Shown in pieces: positions 52,290-61,501 of a stretch of DNA of 64,000 bases. This DNA is from UBA5862 sp002408105 (lineage in GTDB: Bacteria > Pseudomonadota > Gammaproteobacteria > Pseudomonadales > UBA5862). The stretch is from NCBI GenBank assembly GCA_034189125.1, contig JAXHVB010000006.1, positions 4,296 to 68,295 of the forward strand. The letters run 5' to 3'. The translations under genes were made by a program, and so were the position numbers. The notes beneath the pieces were generated by a model, which was not told the origin of the DNA, searched no databases, and saw only the letters and a program-made list of their open reading frames with translations. Positions within the stretch are counted from its first letter, which is position 1; every line of letters starts with the position of its first letter.

Positions 52290-53438
52290 GTGCGTTTGGC
52301 AAAACCCGAAACAGGACCGGATTGGCATGTAATCCCGCGATTCAAGAGCCGACCCTTAGGCTGGCCATGCCTGTTGGCATCCATGCTGTGGGTACTTCTC
52401 GTGGAAGTGGGGCATGGGCGTGAGATGCCGAACCATGCCGTGATTCTGCAATATCACCATGTGAACGCAGACACCCCAGCGTCGACCAGCGTCACCCCCG
52501 AGCAATTCCGTGAACACCTGGAGGCGATTGAAGCAGGAGGCCACCCGGTGCTTTCATTGACGGACGTCGCCGAAGCCCTGAATCAAGGAACTGAGCTCCC
52601 CGATCGGACCGTTGTCATTACCTTTGACGACGGCTACCGGTCGGTGTACGAAGCTGCCTTTCCCCTGCTGCGCGAGCGGGGTTGGCCCTTCACGGTGTTT
52701 GTGCACACCGAGCCGCTCGATTACCGCAACCCGCTGTTTGTGAGCTGGGACCAGTTGCGAGAAATGGCAGCGGCTGGGGCGACGGTTGCGAACCACACCC
52801 GAACCCACGCCCATCTGCTGCGCAGAGAGGCCGGTGAAGCGAAAGACGACTGGGCCGACCGGGTTCGGGGTGAAATCAGAGATGCCCAGCAGCGCATCGA
52901 ACAGGAGCTCGGACCGAGTCCTGCGTACCTCGCGTACCCGTACGGTGAATACTCCCCCGAGGTGGAACGCATCGTGGCTGCGCTTGGGTTTTTGGGTTTT
53001 GGCCAGCACTCTGGGGCCTGGGGGTCCAACGAGTCGAGCACCAGCATCCCGCGCTACCCGGCTTCCGGGGTCTATGCGGATGTCCAGGCGTTGCGGACCA
53101 AGCTGGCGTCCTTGCCGTTGCCGGTGCTGGAGCACAGGCCGGAAGGGGGGCTGGTTGAGCACACCGAGCACGCGCCGGACCTGGAGTTGGACGTGGCGCC
53201 AGGCGCCTACCGCGCCGATCAGTTTGCCTGCTACGCCAGTGGCCAGGGCCCAGTGGCCGCTGAATGGCGGCCCAACGAAGGCGGTGGTGGCATACTCCGG
53301 GTTCGGCCGCACTCGGGGTTGCCGGTGGGGCGCAGCCGCTACAACTGCACTGCGCCGCACCGCAGTGAACCCCGTTACTATTGGTACTCGTTTCCTTGGT
53401 ATCGCAAGACCGCTGATGGCGGTTGGGTCCCCGACTGA
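52290..53438 (+). CDS. polysaccharide deacetylase family protein with extra C-terminal domain
   Basis: Exported 382-aa NodB-fold protein. GTG 52290 has AGGAG 5 bases upstream. After a hydrophobic leader comes VILQYHHVNADTPASTSVTP and the metal-binding motif VITFDDGYRSVYEAAFPLLR, then ANHTRTHAHLLRR with the His pair, and YLAYPYGEYSPEVERIVAAL. Residues of about 265-382, rich in aromatic residues and Cys, form an additional domain I do not recognise. The substrate may be an N-acetylated polysaccharide. Confidence 0.88.
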   Translation: MRLAKPETGPDWHVIPRFKSRPLGWPCLLASMLWVLLVEVGHGREMPNHAVILQYHHVNADTPASTSVTPEQFREHLEAIEAGGHPVLSLTDVAEALNQGTELPDRTVVITFDDGYRSVYEAAFPLLRERGWPFTVFVHTEPLDYRNPLFVSWDQLREMAAAGATVANHTRTHAHLLRREAGEAKDDWADRVRGEIRDAQQRIEQELGPSPAYLAYPYGEYSPEVERIVAALGFLGFGQHSGAWGSNESSTSIPRYPASGVYADVQALRTKLASLPLPVLEHRPEGGLVEHTEHAPDLELDVAPGAYRADQFACYASGQGPVAAEWRPNEGGGGILRVRPHSGLPVGRSRYNCTAPHRSEPRYYWYSFPWYRKTADGGWVPD

Positions 53439-53445
53439 CGCGAAG

Positions 53446-54309
53446 TTAGCCGGCTGGTGTGGCGAAGGACTCCGCGGTCACTTCGTCGAGGTTGTTGAAG
53501 CGGATCATCGACTGGAGTTCATCGATGTACGCCTCGCCGCGGGCCGAGTAGCGTTCGAGCCCCTCCGACAACGCGCTGCCCGAAGGTGTTTCGCCGTACG
53601 TGCGCAGTTCCGCGCGGATGTCCCGCAGTTCCTGGTACATGGGGTGGCTGTTGAGGTTCTTGATGTAGGCGCGCACCGAACCATAGGGGTCGTCGAATGC
53701 GGCCACTTCGTATTTTTTGCCCTTGGGTCGCCCTTCAGGTACGAGGCCGCAGCCGGGCTCGAAACACCACTGACCGAAATAGTTGTTGCCCTCCACCGCG
53801 AAGCGTGAGGTGCCCCAGGCCGACTCGTTGGCGCTTTGTGATAGCGCAAGGGACAGTGGAATCACGTCCACACGTTTCAGCAGGCGGGTCACGTAGGCGC
53901 CCTCTCCCGCTTCATCCAGTGCGATCGGAACCCGGTAGTCTTTGCCCAGGTTCTCAACCCAGGTGCGGTCGGCTTCGTGGAGAGTGGCGCCGTTGTTGAT
54001 CTGCGCCAAGAGTGTTTTCAGCCGTTGGCGCACGCCGAGAATTCGCTGGTTTTCCTGTTCAACCAAGGGTGCCAGAAAACCGAAAAACCGGTCCTTCTTC
54101 GCTTGGACGCTGACCTTGGCGTCGGCCGGGAAGGGCCGTGGCAACTCGGCCAAAATTGCAGCGACCCGGTCTGCGTCGCTTTCCACCTGCCCGGGCGGTT
54201 CAGGGGTGGCGGTGGCCGGGGCGTTGTCCTGCGGTCGGGAGGCGAGCAGTGCCACCAGGCCCGCGACGCCGACCGCGCCGACCACCAGCCAAGTCCGTTG
54301 ACTGATCAT
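53446..54309 (-). CDS. Bax-like glucosaminidase domain protein
   Basis: A 287-aa envelope protein with an N-terminal membrane anchor (WLVVGAVGVAGLVALLA) and a glucosaminidase domain. The catalytic Glu lies in LALSQSANESAWGTSRFAVE, followed by NNYFGQWCF and FDDPYGSVRAYIKNLNSHP. E. coli Bax has the same arrangement; members probably trim peptidoglycan. It lies close behind the DAHP synthase gene on the minus strand. Confidence 0.88.
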   Translation of the reverse strand: MISQRTWLVVGAVGVAGLVALLASRPQDNAPATATPEPPGQVESDADRVAAILAELPRPFPADAKVSVQAKKDRFFGFLAPLVEQENQRILGVRQRLKTLLAQINNGATLHEADRTWVENLGKDYRVPIALDEAGEGAYVTRLLKRVDVIPLSLALSQSANESAWGTSRFAVEGNNYFGQWCFEPGCGLVPEGRPKGKKYEVAAFDDPYGSVRAYIKNLNSHPMYQELRDIRAELRTYGETPSGSALSEGLERYSARGEAYIDELQSMIRFNNLDEVTAESFATPAG

Positions 54310-54313
54310 GGGG

Positions 54314-55447
54314 CTAGGCTCCTTGTTGGGTCTTGTTGGATTCCGGTTGCCACAGGGTGCGGCGGCGCACGTAGGTTTCTCGACACAGCTGGATGTCAGC
54401 CAAATACTGCGGCAGCTCTTCCAACCTCAAGGCCTGGGGGCCGTCCACCAATGCCTCGATGGGCCGCGGGTGGACGTCAACCAGTACCATGTTGGCCCCC
54501 GCGATCACCCCCTGTGCGGTGGCATGCACCAGGTCGAGCAGCCCATCCGGATCAGCGTCCCGGATGCCCACAGAATGCGACGGGTCGATGCAAACCGGCA
54601 TGCGCGTCAAGCGTTTGACCACCGGAATCTGCGCGAAGTCCACTTGGTTTCGGTGCGGCGCGCCGAATCCGCTCTTCATGCCGCGAAGACAAAAGACGAC
54701 CTTGGAATTGCCCTCCGAGGCGAGGTATTCGGCCGCATTAAGCGACTCATTGAGGCTGATGCCAAACCCACGTTTGAGCAGTGCCGGGTAGGTGTCTTGG
54801 CGGCCAATGGCTTTAAGCAGCTCAAAGTTCTGGGTGTTGCGTGTACCGATTTGCAACATGACCCCGGTCGGGCGTCCCAGACGGTCAAGGCACTGGTCGA
54901 TTTCCTCAATGTGGGACTCGTGGGTGACTTCCATGGCGATGACCTGGATGCCGTGCTTGCCCGCAAGCTCAAAGACGTAAGGCAGGCACTTGGCACCATG
55001 GCCTTGGAAGGAATACGGGCTGGTGCGGGGTTTGTACGCCCCCATGCGCGTGCACTTGAGATCGGCAGCTGCGAGCGCTGCGAGTGTCTGGTCGACGTGC
55101 TTTGGGTTGTCCACGGCGCAAAGGCCTGCGAATACGTGGAAGTCGTCCTGCGAAAACCGCAAGCCGTTGTACTCAAATCCGGTGGCGCGCTGGTTGTCCC
55201 TGTGGCGGCCTAAAATGCGGTAGTCGTCGCTGATGCGAATGACCCGCTCGACAGCGGCGAGGGCCGCGATTTCTTCTGCATCGAGGCTTGAAGTGTCGCC
55301 GATGAGATAAATTTCGGTCAGGGTCTGCTGCGTTCCGACCACCTGGTGGACCCGGCGGTCAACCCCGCTCAGGCGATCGAGAAAGGCAATGGCGTCCCGG
55401 TAGTCGTCGCTTTCCGGTGTGGCTTCAGGGTGCAAAATCAACAACAT
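54314..55447 (-). CDS. DAHP synthase (type I-beta, with N-terminal ferredoxin-like domain)
   Basis: Condenses phosphoenolpyruvate and erythrose-4-phosphate, the first step of aromatic amino acid synthesis. The 377-aa product has an N-terminal ferredoxin-like regulatory domain (MLLILHPEATPESDDYRDAI, TLTEIYLIGDTSSLDAEE) and a barrel with CTRMGAYKPRTSPYSFQGHG, GVMLQIGTRNTQNFELLKAI, CLRGMKSGFG and VCIDPSHSVGIRD. The start ATG 55447 is preferred; the frame to 55507 overlaps aguB. Confidence 0.92.
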   Translation of the reverse strand: MLLILHPEATPESDDYRDAIAFLDRLSGVDRRVHQVVGTQQTLTEIYLIGDTSSLDAEEIAALAAVERVIRISDDYRILGRHRDNQRATGFEYNGLRFSQDDFHVFAGLCAVDNPKHVDQTLAALAAADLKCTRMGAYKPRTSPYSFQGHGAKCLPYVFELAGKHGIQVIAMEVTHESHIEEIDQCLDRLGRPTGVMLQIGTRNTQNFELLKAIGRQDTYPALLKRGFGISLNESLNAAEYLASEGNSKVVFCLRGMKSGFGAPHRNQVDFAQIPVVKRLTRMPVCIDPSHSVGIRDADPDGLLDLVHATAQGVIAGANMVLVDVHPRPIEALVDGPQALRLEELPQYLADIQLCRETYVRRRTLWQPESNKTQQGA

Positions 55448-55494
55448 GGGTGTGCCACCGATTGAGACTTCGCGGGGATTGTACGGTCTGGAGG

Positions 55495-56406
55495 TCAGTC
55501 CCGCCATCGGCGGGTGAGCCCACCGTAACTGTCCACCCGCCGATCACGCAGAAAGGGCCAGGTGCGCCGCACCGCCTCGCTGCGGCGCAAGTCGACTGTG
55601 ACTCGGGCGCTGGTTGGTTCGTCATCGGCGTCCCACAGCGCTTCTCCCTGGGGGCCACACACAAAGCTGTGACCCCAAAACCGGGCTCCGCCGGTGGCGC
55701 CGCTGGGGTCGTGCTCGTGGCCACAGCGGTTGACCGCGACCAACGGTAGGCCGTTGGCGATTGCGTGGCCCCGCTGGACGGTTTTCCAGGCATCGAGCTG
55801 ACGTTGCTGTTCGGCGGGGGTGTCGGCGGGGTCGAATCCGATTGCGGTGGGATACAGGAGCAGGTCGGCGCCACCAAGACTCATGAGTCGCGCAGCTTCG
55901 GGATACCATTGGTCCCAACAAACCATGACCCCGAGCGCTCCGGCGCTGGTGCGGATCGGCTCGTAGGGGGATGAGTCAACGTCTCCGGGGGTGAAGTAGT
56001 ACTTTTCGTAGTAGCCCGGGTCATCCGGGATGTGCATCTTTCGATAGCGCCCGGCAATGCTGCCGTCGCGCTCAAAGACCACGGCCGTGTTGTGGTACAC
56101 CCCCGGTGCTCGGCGCTCGAACAGGGAGCTGACGAGCACCACCTGGTGGGACGCAGCCAGTGCGGCAAGGCGTTCGGTGGTCGGCCCTGGGATCGGTTCG
56201 GCCAGGTCGAAGGCATCGGGATTTTCGGTGACACAAAAGTACGGGTGGTTGTGCAGTTCCGGCAGCACCACGAGGTCCACCGGCCCGGCACTGAGTTCAA
56301 GTCCGAGCAGCCGTTCGAAGGACTCCAGGTTTGAGTCCCGTGTGGGCGCGATTTTCGCCTGCACGGCGAGCAGATGGATGGCGGCGGGGGGGGGCTGGGT
56401 CGGCAT
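55495..56406 (-). CDS. aguB: N-carbamoylputrescine amidase
   Basis: Nitrilase-superfamily enzyme releasing putrescine from N-carbamoylputrescine. The 303-aa product carries the Glu-Lys-Cys triad: Glu50 (VVLPELHNHP), Lys123 (RYRKMHIPDD) and Cys163 (MVCWDQWYPEAARL). These flanks match the AguB branch. The start is ATG 56406. It lies 34 bases downstream of nhaB; the partner gene aguA is further upstream at 58481-59521. Confidence 0.92.
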   Translation of the reverse strand: MPTQPPPAAIHLLAVQAKIAPTRDSNLESFERLLGLELSAGPVDLVVLPELHNHPYFCVTENPDAFDLAEPIPGPTTERLAALAASHQVVLVSSLFERRAPGVYHNTAVVFERDGSIAGRYRKMHIPDDPGYYEKYYFTPGDVDSSPYEPIRTSAGALGVMVCWDQWYPEAARLMSLGGADLLLYPTAIGFDPADTPAEQQRQLDAWKTVQRGHAIANGLPLVAVNRCGHEHDPSGATGGARFWGHSFVCGPQGEALWDADDEPTSARVTVDLRRSEAVRRTWPFLRDRRVDSYGGLTRRWRD

Positions 56407-56440
56407 GGGTGCGGCGGCTCGGAGTCGGATTTCGGGGCGA

Positions 56441-57943
56441 TCAGAGTGCACTCAGGGCAATGAAGCCCGTGACGCTCATGGTGAGGGTGTACGGCAGCGC
56501 CATCCACACCATGCGGCCGTACGAGAGGCGGATCAAGGGGGCCAGGGCCGAGGTCAGTAAGAAAAGGAAAGCAGCCTGGCCGTTGGGCGTCGCCACACTG
56601 GGGATGTTGGTGCCAGTATTGATGGCCACTGCCAGCGTATCGAACAGCTCCCGGCTGATCTCTCCGGCGAGCAGCGCCCGCTTGACCTCACCGATGTAAA
56701 TGGTTGCCACGAACACGTTGTCGCTGATCGCCGAAAGCAGTCCGTTGGCCACGTACAGCATGCGCGGCTGCAGGGTCGGGTCCATTGCCAGCACGTAGTC
56801 GATGAAGGGCTCAAACAGGTGCTGGTCGTGAATTACGGCAACGACCGCAAAGAACACGATCAGTAGCGCGGTAAATGGCAGCGATTCCTCGAACGCGGGC
56901 CCGATGCGGGATTCCTCCGTGATGCCGGTTGCTGAGGTGACCAGAACGATCACCATGAGGCCGATGAGGCCGACCTCGGCGACATGAAACACGAGGCCGA
57001 GGATGAGCACGATGCCCATCAGACCTTGAACCCAGATGGCGTGCCACTGGCGGGGCGTGCGGGCGGCGTTTTGATCAATGTCATACGCGCTCAGCACCTC
57101 CCGGATGCGTGGTGGCATGGTCTCGCCGTAGCCAAATTTGTGGGTTCGCTCCAACAGGTAGCAGGTGGCGAGGCCGACGGCGAGAACCGGCATGGAGACC
57201 GGAGACACCCGGAGTAAAAACTCGGCAAAGCTCCAGTCCGCTGCATGGGCAATGAGCAGGTTCTGCGGCTCGCCCACGAGGGTGCAGACCCCACCCAAGG
57301 CAGTGCCCACGGCGCCATGCATCATCAGGCTGCGCAGAAACGCACGGAACTGCTCGAGGTTGGCGCGTTCGTTTTGCGCCACTTTGGTGTCATCCAGGTG
57401 GTTGTGTTCGTGGTGAGAGGATTTTCCCGACGCCACCCTGTGATAAATCGCGTAGAAACCTGACGACACCGTGATGATGACCGCAGTGACCGTGAGGGCA
57501 TCCAGGAACGCCGAAAGTACCGCCCCAGAAAGACAAAATAGCAGCGACAGCAGGGCCTTTGAGCGCACCCCCAGCAGCAGTCGTGTAAAGCAGAACAACA
57601 GCAGGTCTTTTAGGAAGTAAATGGCCGCGACCATGAACATCAGCAGCAGAATGACCGGGAAGTTGTGCAGGATCTCGTCGTATACCCGTTCTGGGGAGGT
57701 CATGCCGATCGCCACCGCCTCCACGGCCAAAAGCCCACCGGGTTGGAGCGGATAGCATTTGAGGGCCATGGCCAGCGTGAAAATGAATTCTCCGATCAAG
57801 GCCCAGCCGGCGACGGTGTGGCCAATCTCCGGGAGCTGGATCAGCACCGGGTTGATCGCGAGAAACAGCAGAATGGTCCACTTGTACCAGAGCGGAGAAT
57901 GGCCAAGAAACGAGTTGAGGGTGCGGTCAAAAAACGCTTTCAT
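56441..57943 (-). CDS. nhaB: Na+/H+ antiporter NhaB
   Basis: Electrogenic sodium-proton exchanger of the inner membrane, 500 aa. The sequence closely follows NhaB: FLGHSPLWYKWTILLFLAIN, GEFIFTLAMALKCYPLQPGG followed by LLAVEAVAIGMTS, and LSAFLDALTVTAVIITVSSG followed by FYAIYHRVASG. It supports salt and pH tolerance, fitting the ectoine genes in the window. It interrupts the agu pair. Confidence 0.97.
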   Translation of the reverse strand: MKAFFDRTLNSFLGHSPLWYKWTILLFLAINPVLIQLPEIGHTVAGWALIGEFIFTLAMALKCYPLQPGGLLAVEAVAIGMTSPERVYDEILHNFPVILLLMFMVAAIYFLKDLLLFCFTRLLLGVRSKALLSLLFCLSGAVLSAFLDALTVTAVIITVSSGFYAIYHRVASGKSSHHEHNHLDDTKVAQNERANLEQFRAFLRSLMMHGAVGTALGGVCTLVGEPQNLLIAHAADWSFAEFLLRVSPVSMPVLAVGLATCYLLERTHKFGYGETMPPRIREVLSAYDIDQNAARTPRQWHAIWVQGLMGIVLILGLVFHVAEVGLIGLMVIVLVTSATGITEESRIGPAFEESLPFTALLIVFFAVVAVIHDQHLFEPFIDYVLAMDPTLQPRMLYVANGLLSAISDNVFVATIYIGEVKRALLAGEISRELFDTLAVAINTGTNIPSVATPNGQAAFLFLLTSALAPLIRLSYGRMVWMALPYTLTMSVTGFIALSAL

Positions 57944-57993
57944 GGGTGTCAGGTCCCGGCGGCTGTGCTAGACGGTTGCTCCCAGGTTGGGGG

Positions 57994-58398
57994 CTAGGCT
58001 GTGAGAGTGGTCTTTCCAGGTGGGGCGCGGATCGCGCTGGTCAAACCGGCCGGGGCATGGGCCACGGCGGGCTCGTCGTGGCCGGGGCATGGGTTTGACA
58101 TTTGCAGTCCAGGTTCGGACTTCGCTGCGGATGGGGGGGGCGGTTCGTCTTGGTCGCCCGGGGCCGGATCGCTGTTGAAGGGGTCTGCAGCCGTTTCCTG
58201 GGAGGTGGGGTCTGTGTCGGTTGCTTCGTTGCCCACAGTGGTCAGCAGGGGGGTGGTACTGAGAAACACGGCGAGCAGCAGCCCCATCCACCGCGATTGG
58301 GACCAGGGCACTCGATTGATGGACTGACGAACCCTGCGACTGCCTGCCGGGTCTCGGGCCGGGGGGGGTGCGGTGGTCGGCGCGTCGGCGGCGGGCAA
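57994..58398 (-). CDS. possible Pro-rich membrane-anchored protein
   Basis: A 134-aa open frame with a basic stretch, one hydrophobic helix (MGLLLAVFLSTTPLLTTVGN at about residues 38-57) and a Pro/Asp/Ser-rich tail including PGDQDEPPPPSAAKSEP. The topology suits a small anchored periplasmic protein, but the composition could also arise from GC-rich noncoding DNA. No homologue is known to me. It is the only candidate gene in the 537 bases between nhaB and aguA. Confidence 0.35.
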   Translation of the reverse strand: MPAADAPTTAPPPARDPAGSRRVRQSINRVPWSQSRWMGLLLAVFLSTTPLLTTVGNEATDTDPTSQETAADPFNSDPAPGDQDEPPPPSAAKSEPGLQMSNPCPGHDEPAVAHAPAGLTSAIRAPPGKTTLTA

Positions 58399-58480
58399 AA
58401 TCTTGGCTCGATCGAGTGGTCGTGGGGCGCGAATTCTACCACGCCGGGGTACTGGCTCCAGACACGGCCCGCTGCCGCGA

Positions 58481-59521
58481 TCAAGTGGTGCTGAGCGGGC
58501 TGTACAACTGCATGGTGGCGCAGTGCAGGCTACCCCCGTGCTCCACCAAGGGCAGTGCTGGCACCATCACCACCTGGCGCTCCGGAAAACACCCCTGAAG
58601 CGCGCGCATGGCGGCGCGATCGGCGGTTGCATTGGCGTAACCTGGGCATAGTACTGCTCCGTTGACCAGTACGTAGTTGACATAGCTCAGTGGCATCGCC
58701 TGGCCCAATGCGCCCGACATTGGGGGCGCGACCTCGAGCGGTACCAAGCGGTAGGGGCGCCCATCCCGGCCACGCAGCCCGAGCAACTGGCTGTGCAGGA
58801 GTTCGAGCTTGGTATAGTCCGGATGCCCAGGGTCTGAACAGGCAGCAAACACGATCGTTTCGGAACCGGCGAACCGAGCCAGCACGTCGATGTGCCCGTC
58901 GGTGTCATCGCCTTCCAGGTCCGGCACGTCGAGCCACAAAATGCGTTCGATGCCCAGCCATTTTTTTAGCTCGGATTCCACCCACCCGGGGGCGCGGCCT
59001 GGGTTGCGGCTGTGGTGTAGCAGGCTGTGGCGGTTGGCGAGCAGTGTGCCGGCCCCATCGGTTTCCAGGTTGCCGCCCTCCAACTCGAGTTGCGGGTGGG
59101 CGAGGGGCGTGGTGGCAAATACCCCGCCCGCGTGCAATCGGGCGGTGAGTCGGTTGTCCAGCTCCGCCGGGTACTTTCCGCCCCATCCGTTGAATTCAAA
59201 GTCCAGCAGCTGCCAGTGATCTGACTGGCGCACGCTGATCGGGCCATGGTCCCGCACCCAGATGTCGTTGGTGGGCATGGACGCGAGGTGAAGGTGCTCA
59301 GCAGGCACCTGCGCGGCGACCAGGCAGTGCCGGATGCGTGGCAATTGGAGGGCATCGGAGCAGTTGATCAGCAGGTCCTGGCGCCGCCCCGCTTCTGCAG
59401 CCAGGGCGAAGAGGCTGTCTTCTACTGCGGAGAGATTGCGTGCGCAGTCCGTTTGGCTGTGGGGCCAACTGAGTTGGAGGGCGGATTGCGGTTCCCATTC
59501 TGCGGGGAATCTGGTGGTCAA
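58481..59521 (-). CDS. aguA: agmatine deiminase
   Basis: Converts agmatine to N-carbamoylputrescine and ammonia, first step of arginine-derived putrescine synthesis. The 346-aa product of the peptidylarginine deiminase-like fold begins MTTRFPAEWEPQSALQLSWP, and shows PTNDIWVRDHGPISV, ELEGGNLETDGAGTLLAN, and the C-terminal catalytic Cys334 in HGGSLHCATMQ. ATG 59521. The tandem AguA-AguB pathway is split here by nhaB and a doubtful ORF. Confidence 0.94.
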   Translation of the reverse strand: MTTRFPAEWEPQSALQLSWPHSQTDCARNLSAVEDSLFALAAEAGRRQDLLINCSDALQLPRIRHCLVAAQVPAEHLHLASMPTNDIWVRDHGPISVRQSDHWQLLDFEFNGWGGKYPAELDNRLTARLHAGGVFATTPLAHPQLELEGGNLETDGAGTLLANRHSLLHHSRNPGRAPGWVESELKKWLGIERILWLDVPDLEGDDTDGHIDVLARFAGSETIVFAACSDPGHPDYTKLELLHSQLLGLRGRDGRPYRLVPLEVAPPMSGALGQAMPLSYVNYVLVNGAVLCPGYANATADRAAMRALQGCFPERQVVMVPALPLVEHGGSLHCATMQLYSPLSTT

Positions 59522-59590
59522 GGTGGCGGTTCGGCTGTACGGCGGTGTCGGGAAAGTGCCTGCATTATGCCAGAGTCTGGGGTGCGGGCT

Positions 59591-60196
59591 TCAGGTTGTG
59601 TCCGAGTCGCGGTCGAGCTGAGCGCGGCGCCACTCGGCTTGCCGGCGCATGACATACCGCGCGATGAACTGGCGCTCCTGGTCACGAATGCGAACGAACT
59701 CGACGCCGACCCCATGGTGGCCTGCGCCGTTCGTGGTGCATTGGACCACCTTGCCGAACAGCAGGATGCCGACATAACTCGGGAACAGCGTCAATTTGAG
59801 CGCCAGCAAGGTGCCCACTGGGAAGGGCGTCGAGTGCTCGAAGGAAAGCCCGCCTTCGCTCAGGGTGACCTCATGCGTGGGGCTGCTCTCGGTCTCGCCC
59901 GACTGCGCTGCCAGGGTTCTTGCCAAGAGGGACAGCTTGCGCTCGACGCCCGCGAGGTAGGTGGCCAGGGCGCGGCTTTCCTCCGCGATCTGGCGCAGCG
60001 CCGCCGCGCAGTCCTGGTCAATGTGCGTGAATTCATGGATCAGATGAAACGCAAGCCCGGTGGCGAAGGGGTACTGGGGTGGGTCGCTGAACACATCGGT
60101 GTTGGCAACCACTTTGAACTCCAATGCGACCGCATCGCGGATACGAAAGAACTCGCGCCGCTCAATGGCATCGGGTGACTGGTCAGTGTTCGCCAT
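59591..60196 (-). CDS. PilZ domain protein
   Basis: A 201-aa protein with an N-terminal ERREFFRIRD segment, of the RxxxR kind used to bind cyclic di-GMP, a middle helical region, and a beta-barrel part containing VTLSEGGLSFEHSTPFPVGT, close to the (D/N)xSxxG motif. This points to a cyclic di-GMP receptor, though the second motif is imperfect. ATG 60196; the frame is open upstream but lies antisense to lolC. It is divergent from the Lol genes. Confidence 0.85.
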   Translation of the reverse strand: MANTDQSPDAIERREFFRIRDAVALEFKVVANTDVFSDPPQYPFATGLAFHLIHEFTHIDQDCAAALRQIAEESRALATYLAGVERKLSLLARTLAAQSGETESSPTHEVTLSEGGLSFEHSTPFPVGTLLALKLTLFPSYVGILLFGKVVQCTTNGAGHHGVGVEFVRIRDQERQFIARYVMRRQAEWRRAQLDRDSDTT

Positions 60197-60256
60197 GGAG
60201 TTAAGTCTAGCAACTTGTGCGAGGCCCTCGACAACCCGTTGTGGCACAATGGCCGA

Positions 60257-61501
60257 ATGCCCGCGCCGTTCTCCTTCTTTATTGGTCTTCGCTATACGCG
60301 GGCGAAAAGGCGTGACCACTTCATTTCTTTTATTTCTTTGGTGTCCGTGCTCGGACTTGCCCTCGGCGTTACCGTGATGATCGTGGTGCTGTCGGTCATG
60401 AATGGCTTCCATAAAGAGCTGCGGGACCGAATTCTCGGCATGGTCCCGCATGCTCAGTTGTACTCGTCGGAGGGTCCCATTTCGGACTGGCAACCCCTGG
60501 CCGAGCGACTGCAGGCCCATCCTCAGGTGCTCGGCACCGCCCCTTTTGTTCAGGGCGAGGGAATGTTGGCGAACGCTGGGCATGTGCAAGGGGTGTTGTT
60601 CTATGGTGTCTTGCCGGAACGTGAGCCTCAGGTGTCGATCGTGGCGGACCACATGGTTTCGGGGAGCCTCGAGGCGCTCCAGCCCGGCGAGTTTGGCATT
60701 GTGCTGGGCGATCTGCTGGCCGCCCTGCTGCGGGTGGACATCGGCGACCGGGTGACTTTGGTCGTGCCTGAGGCGAGCGTTACACCCGCCGGCATCTATC
60801 CGCGATTGAAGCGCTTTCGCGTGGTGGGTCTGTTCAGTCTCCGGGCCGAGTTGGATGCCTCTTTGGCCCTCATGCACATTGAGGATGCGGCGCTGCTGGC
60901 GCGCATCCCGGGTCAGGTGCAGGGGGTGCGGGTGCGGGTGGACGACCTGTTCGCCATGCCGCAGTTGGGCTGGCAACTGGCATCGCAGTTGCCGGGAAAC
61001 TACCAGGTCCGCGACTGGACTCGCAGCCACGGCAACCTGTTTCAGGCCACCCAGCTCGAAAAGCGCATGCTGGGCCTGTTGCTGCTGATGATTGTGGCGG
61101 TGGCCGCGTTCAATATTGTGTCGTCTCTGGTGATGCTGGTGGTGGACAAGCAAAGCGACATCGCCATTCTCCGCACCCTTGGAGCGACTCCGCGTCAGAT
61201 CACGGGCATTTTCATGGTGCAGGGCTCGGTGATCGGTGTCGTCGGAACCGCCATTGGCGTGGCCTGCGGTTGCGCCGTGGCGCTGACCATCAGTGACCTG
61301 GTGAGCGCATTCGAGGCGTTGACGGGTCGGCGCGTTCTCAGCTCGGACGTGTACTTCATCGACTACTTTCCTTCCCAGCTCATGTTGGGGGATGTTGCCA
61401 CTGTGGCCGTTGCGGCTTTGGTGATGAGCTTTGTTGCCACCCTCTATCCCGCGCGGCGGGCGGCGCGCATCGAACCGGCAGATGCATTGCGGTATGAGTG
61501 A
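60257..61501 (+). CDS. lipoprotein-releasing ABC transporter permease (LolC/LolE type)
   Basis: Inner-membrane permease of the Lol system that extracts mature lipoproteins for transfer to LolA. From ATG 60257 the product is 414 aa with the MacB/FtsX fold: first helix after RYTRAKRRDHFISFISLVSV followed by LGLALGVTVMIVVLSVMNGF, a periplasmic domain of about 230 aa, and three C-terminal helices including AAFNIVSSLVMLVVDKQSDI. Only one permease is seen before lolD. Overlaps lolD by 8 bases. Confidence 0.92.
   Translation: MPAPFSFFIGLRYTRAKRRDHFISFISLVSVLGLALGVTVMIVVLSVMNGFHKELRDRILGMVPHAQLYSSEGPISDWQPLAERLQAHPQVLGTAPFVQGEGMLANAGHVQGVLFYGVLPEREPQVSIVADHMVSGSLEALQPGEFGIVLGDLLAALLRVDIGDRVTLVVPEASVTPAGIYPRLKRFRVVGLFSLRAELDASLALMHIEDAALLARIPGQVQGVRVRVDDLFAMPQLGWQLASQLPGNYQVRDWTRSHGNLFQATQLEKRMLGLLLLMIVAVAAFNIVSSLVMLVVDKQSDIAILRTLGATPRQITGIFMVQGSVIGVVGTAIGVACGCAVALTISDLVSAFEALTGRRVLSSDVYFIDYFPSQLMLGDVATVAVAALVMSFVATLYPARRAARIEPADALRYE

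Noticed and set aside
60197..61153. Long open frame extending the PilZ gene
   Set aside because: It runs antisense through the Lol permease; PilZ relatives start with a short segment before ERREFFRIRD.
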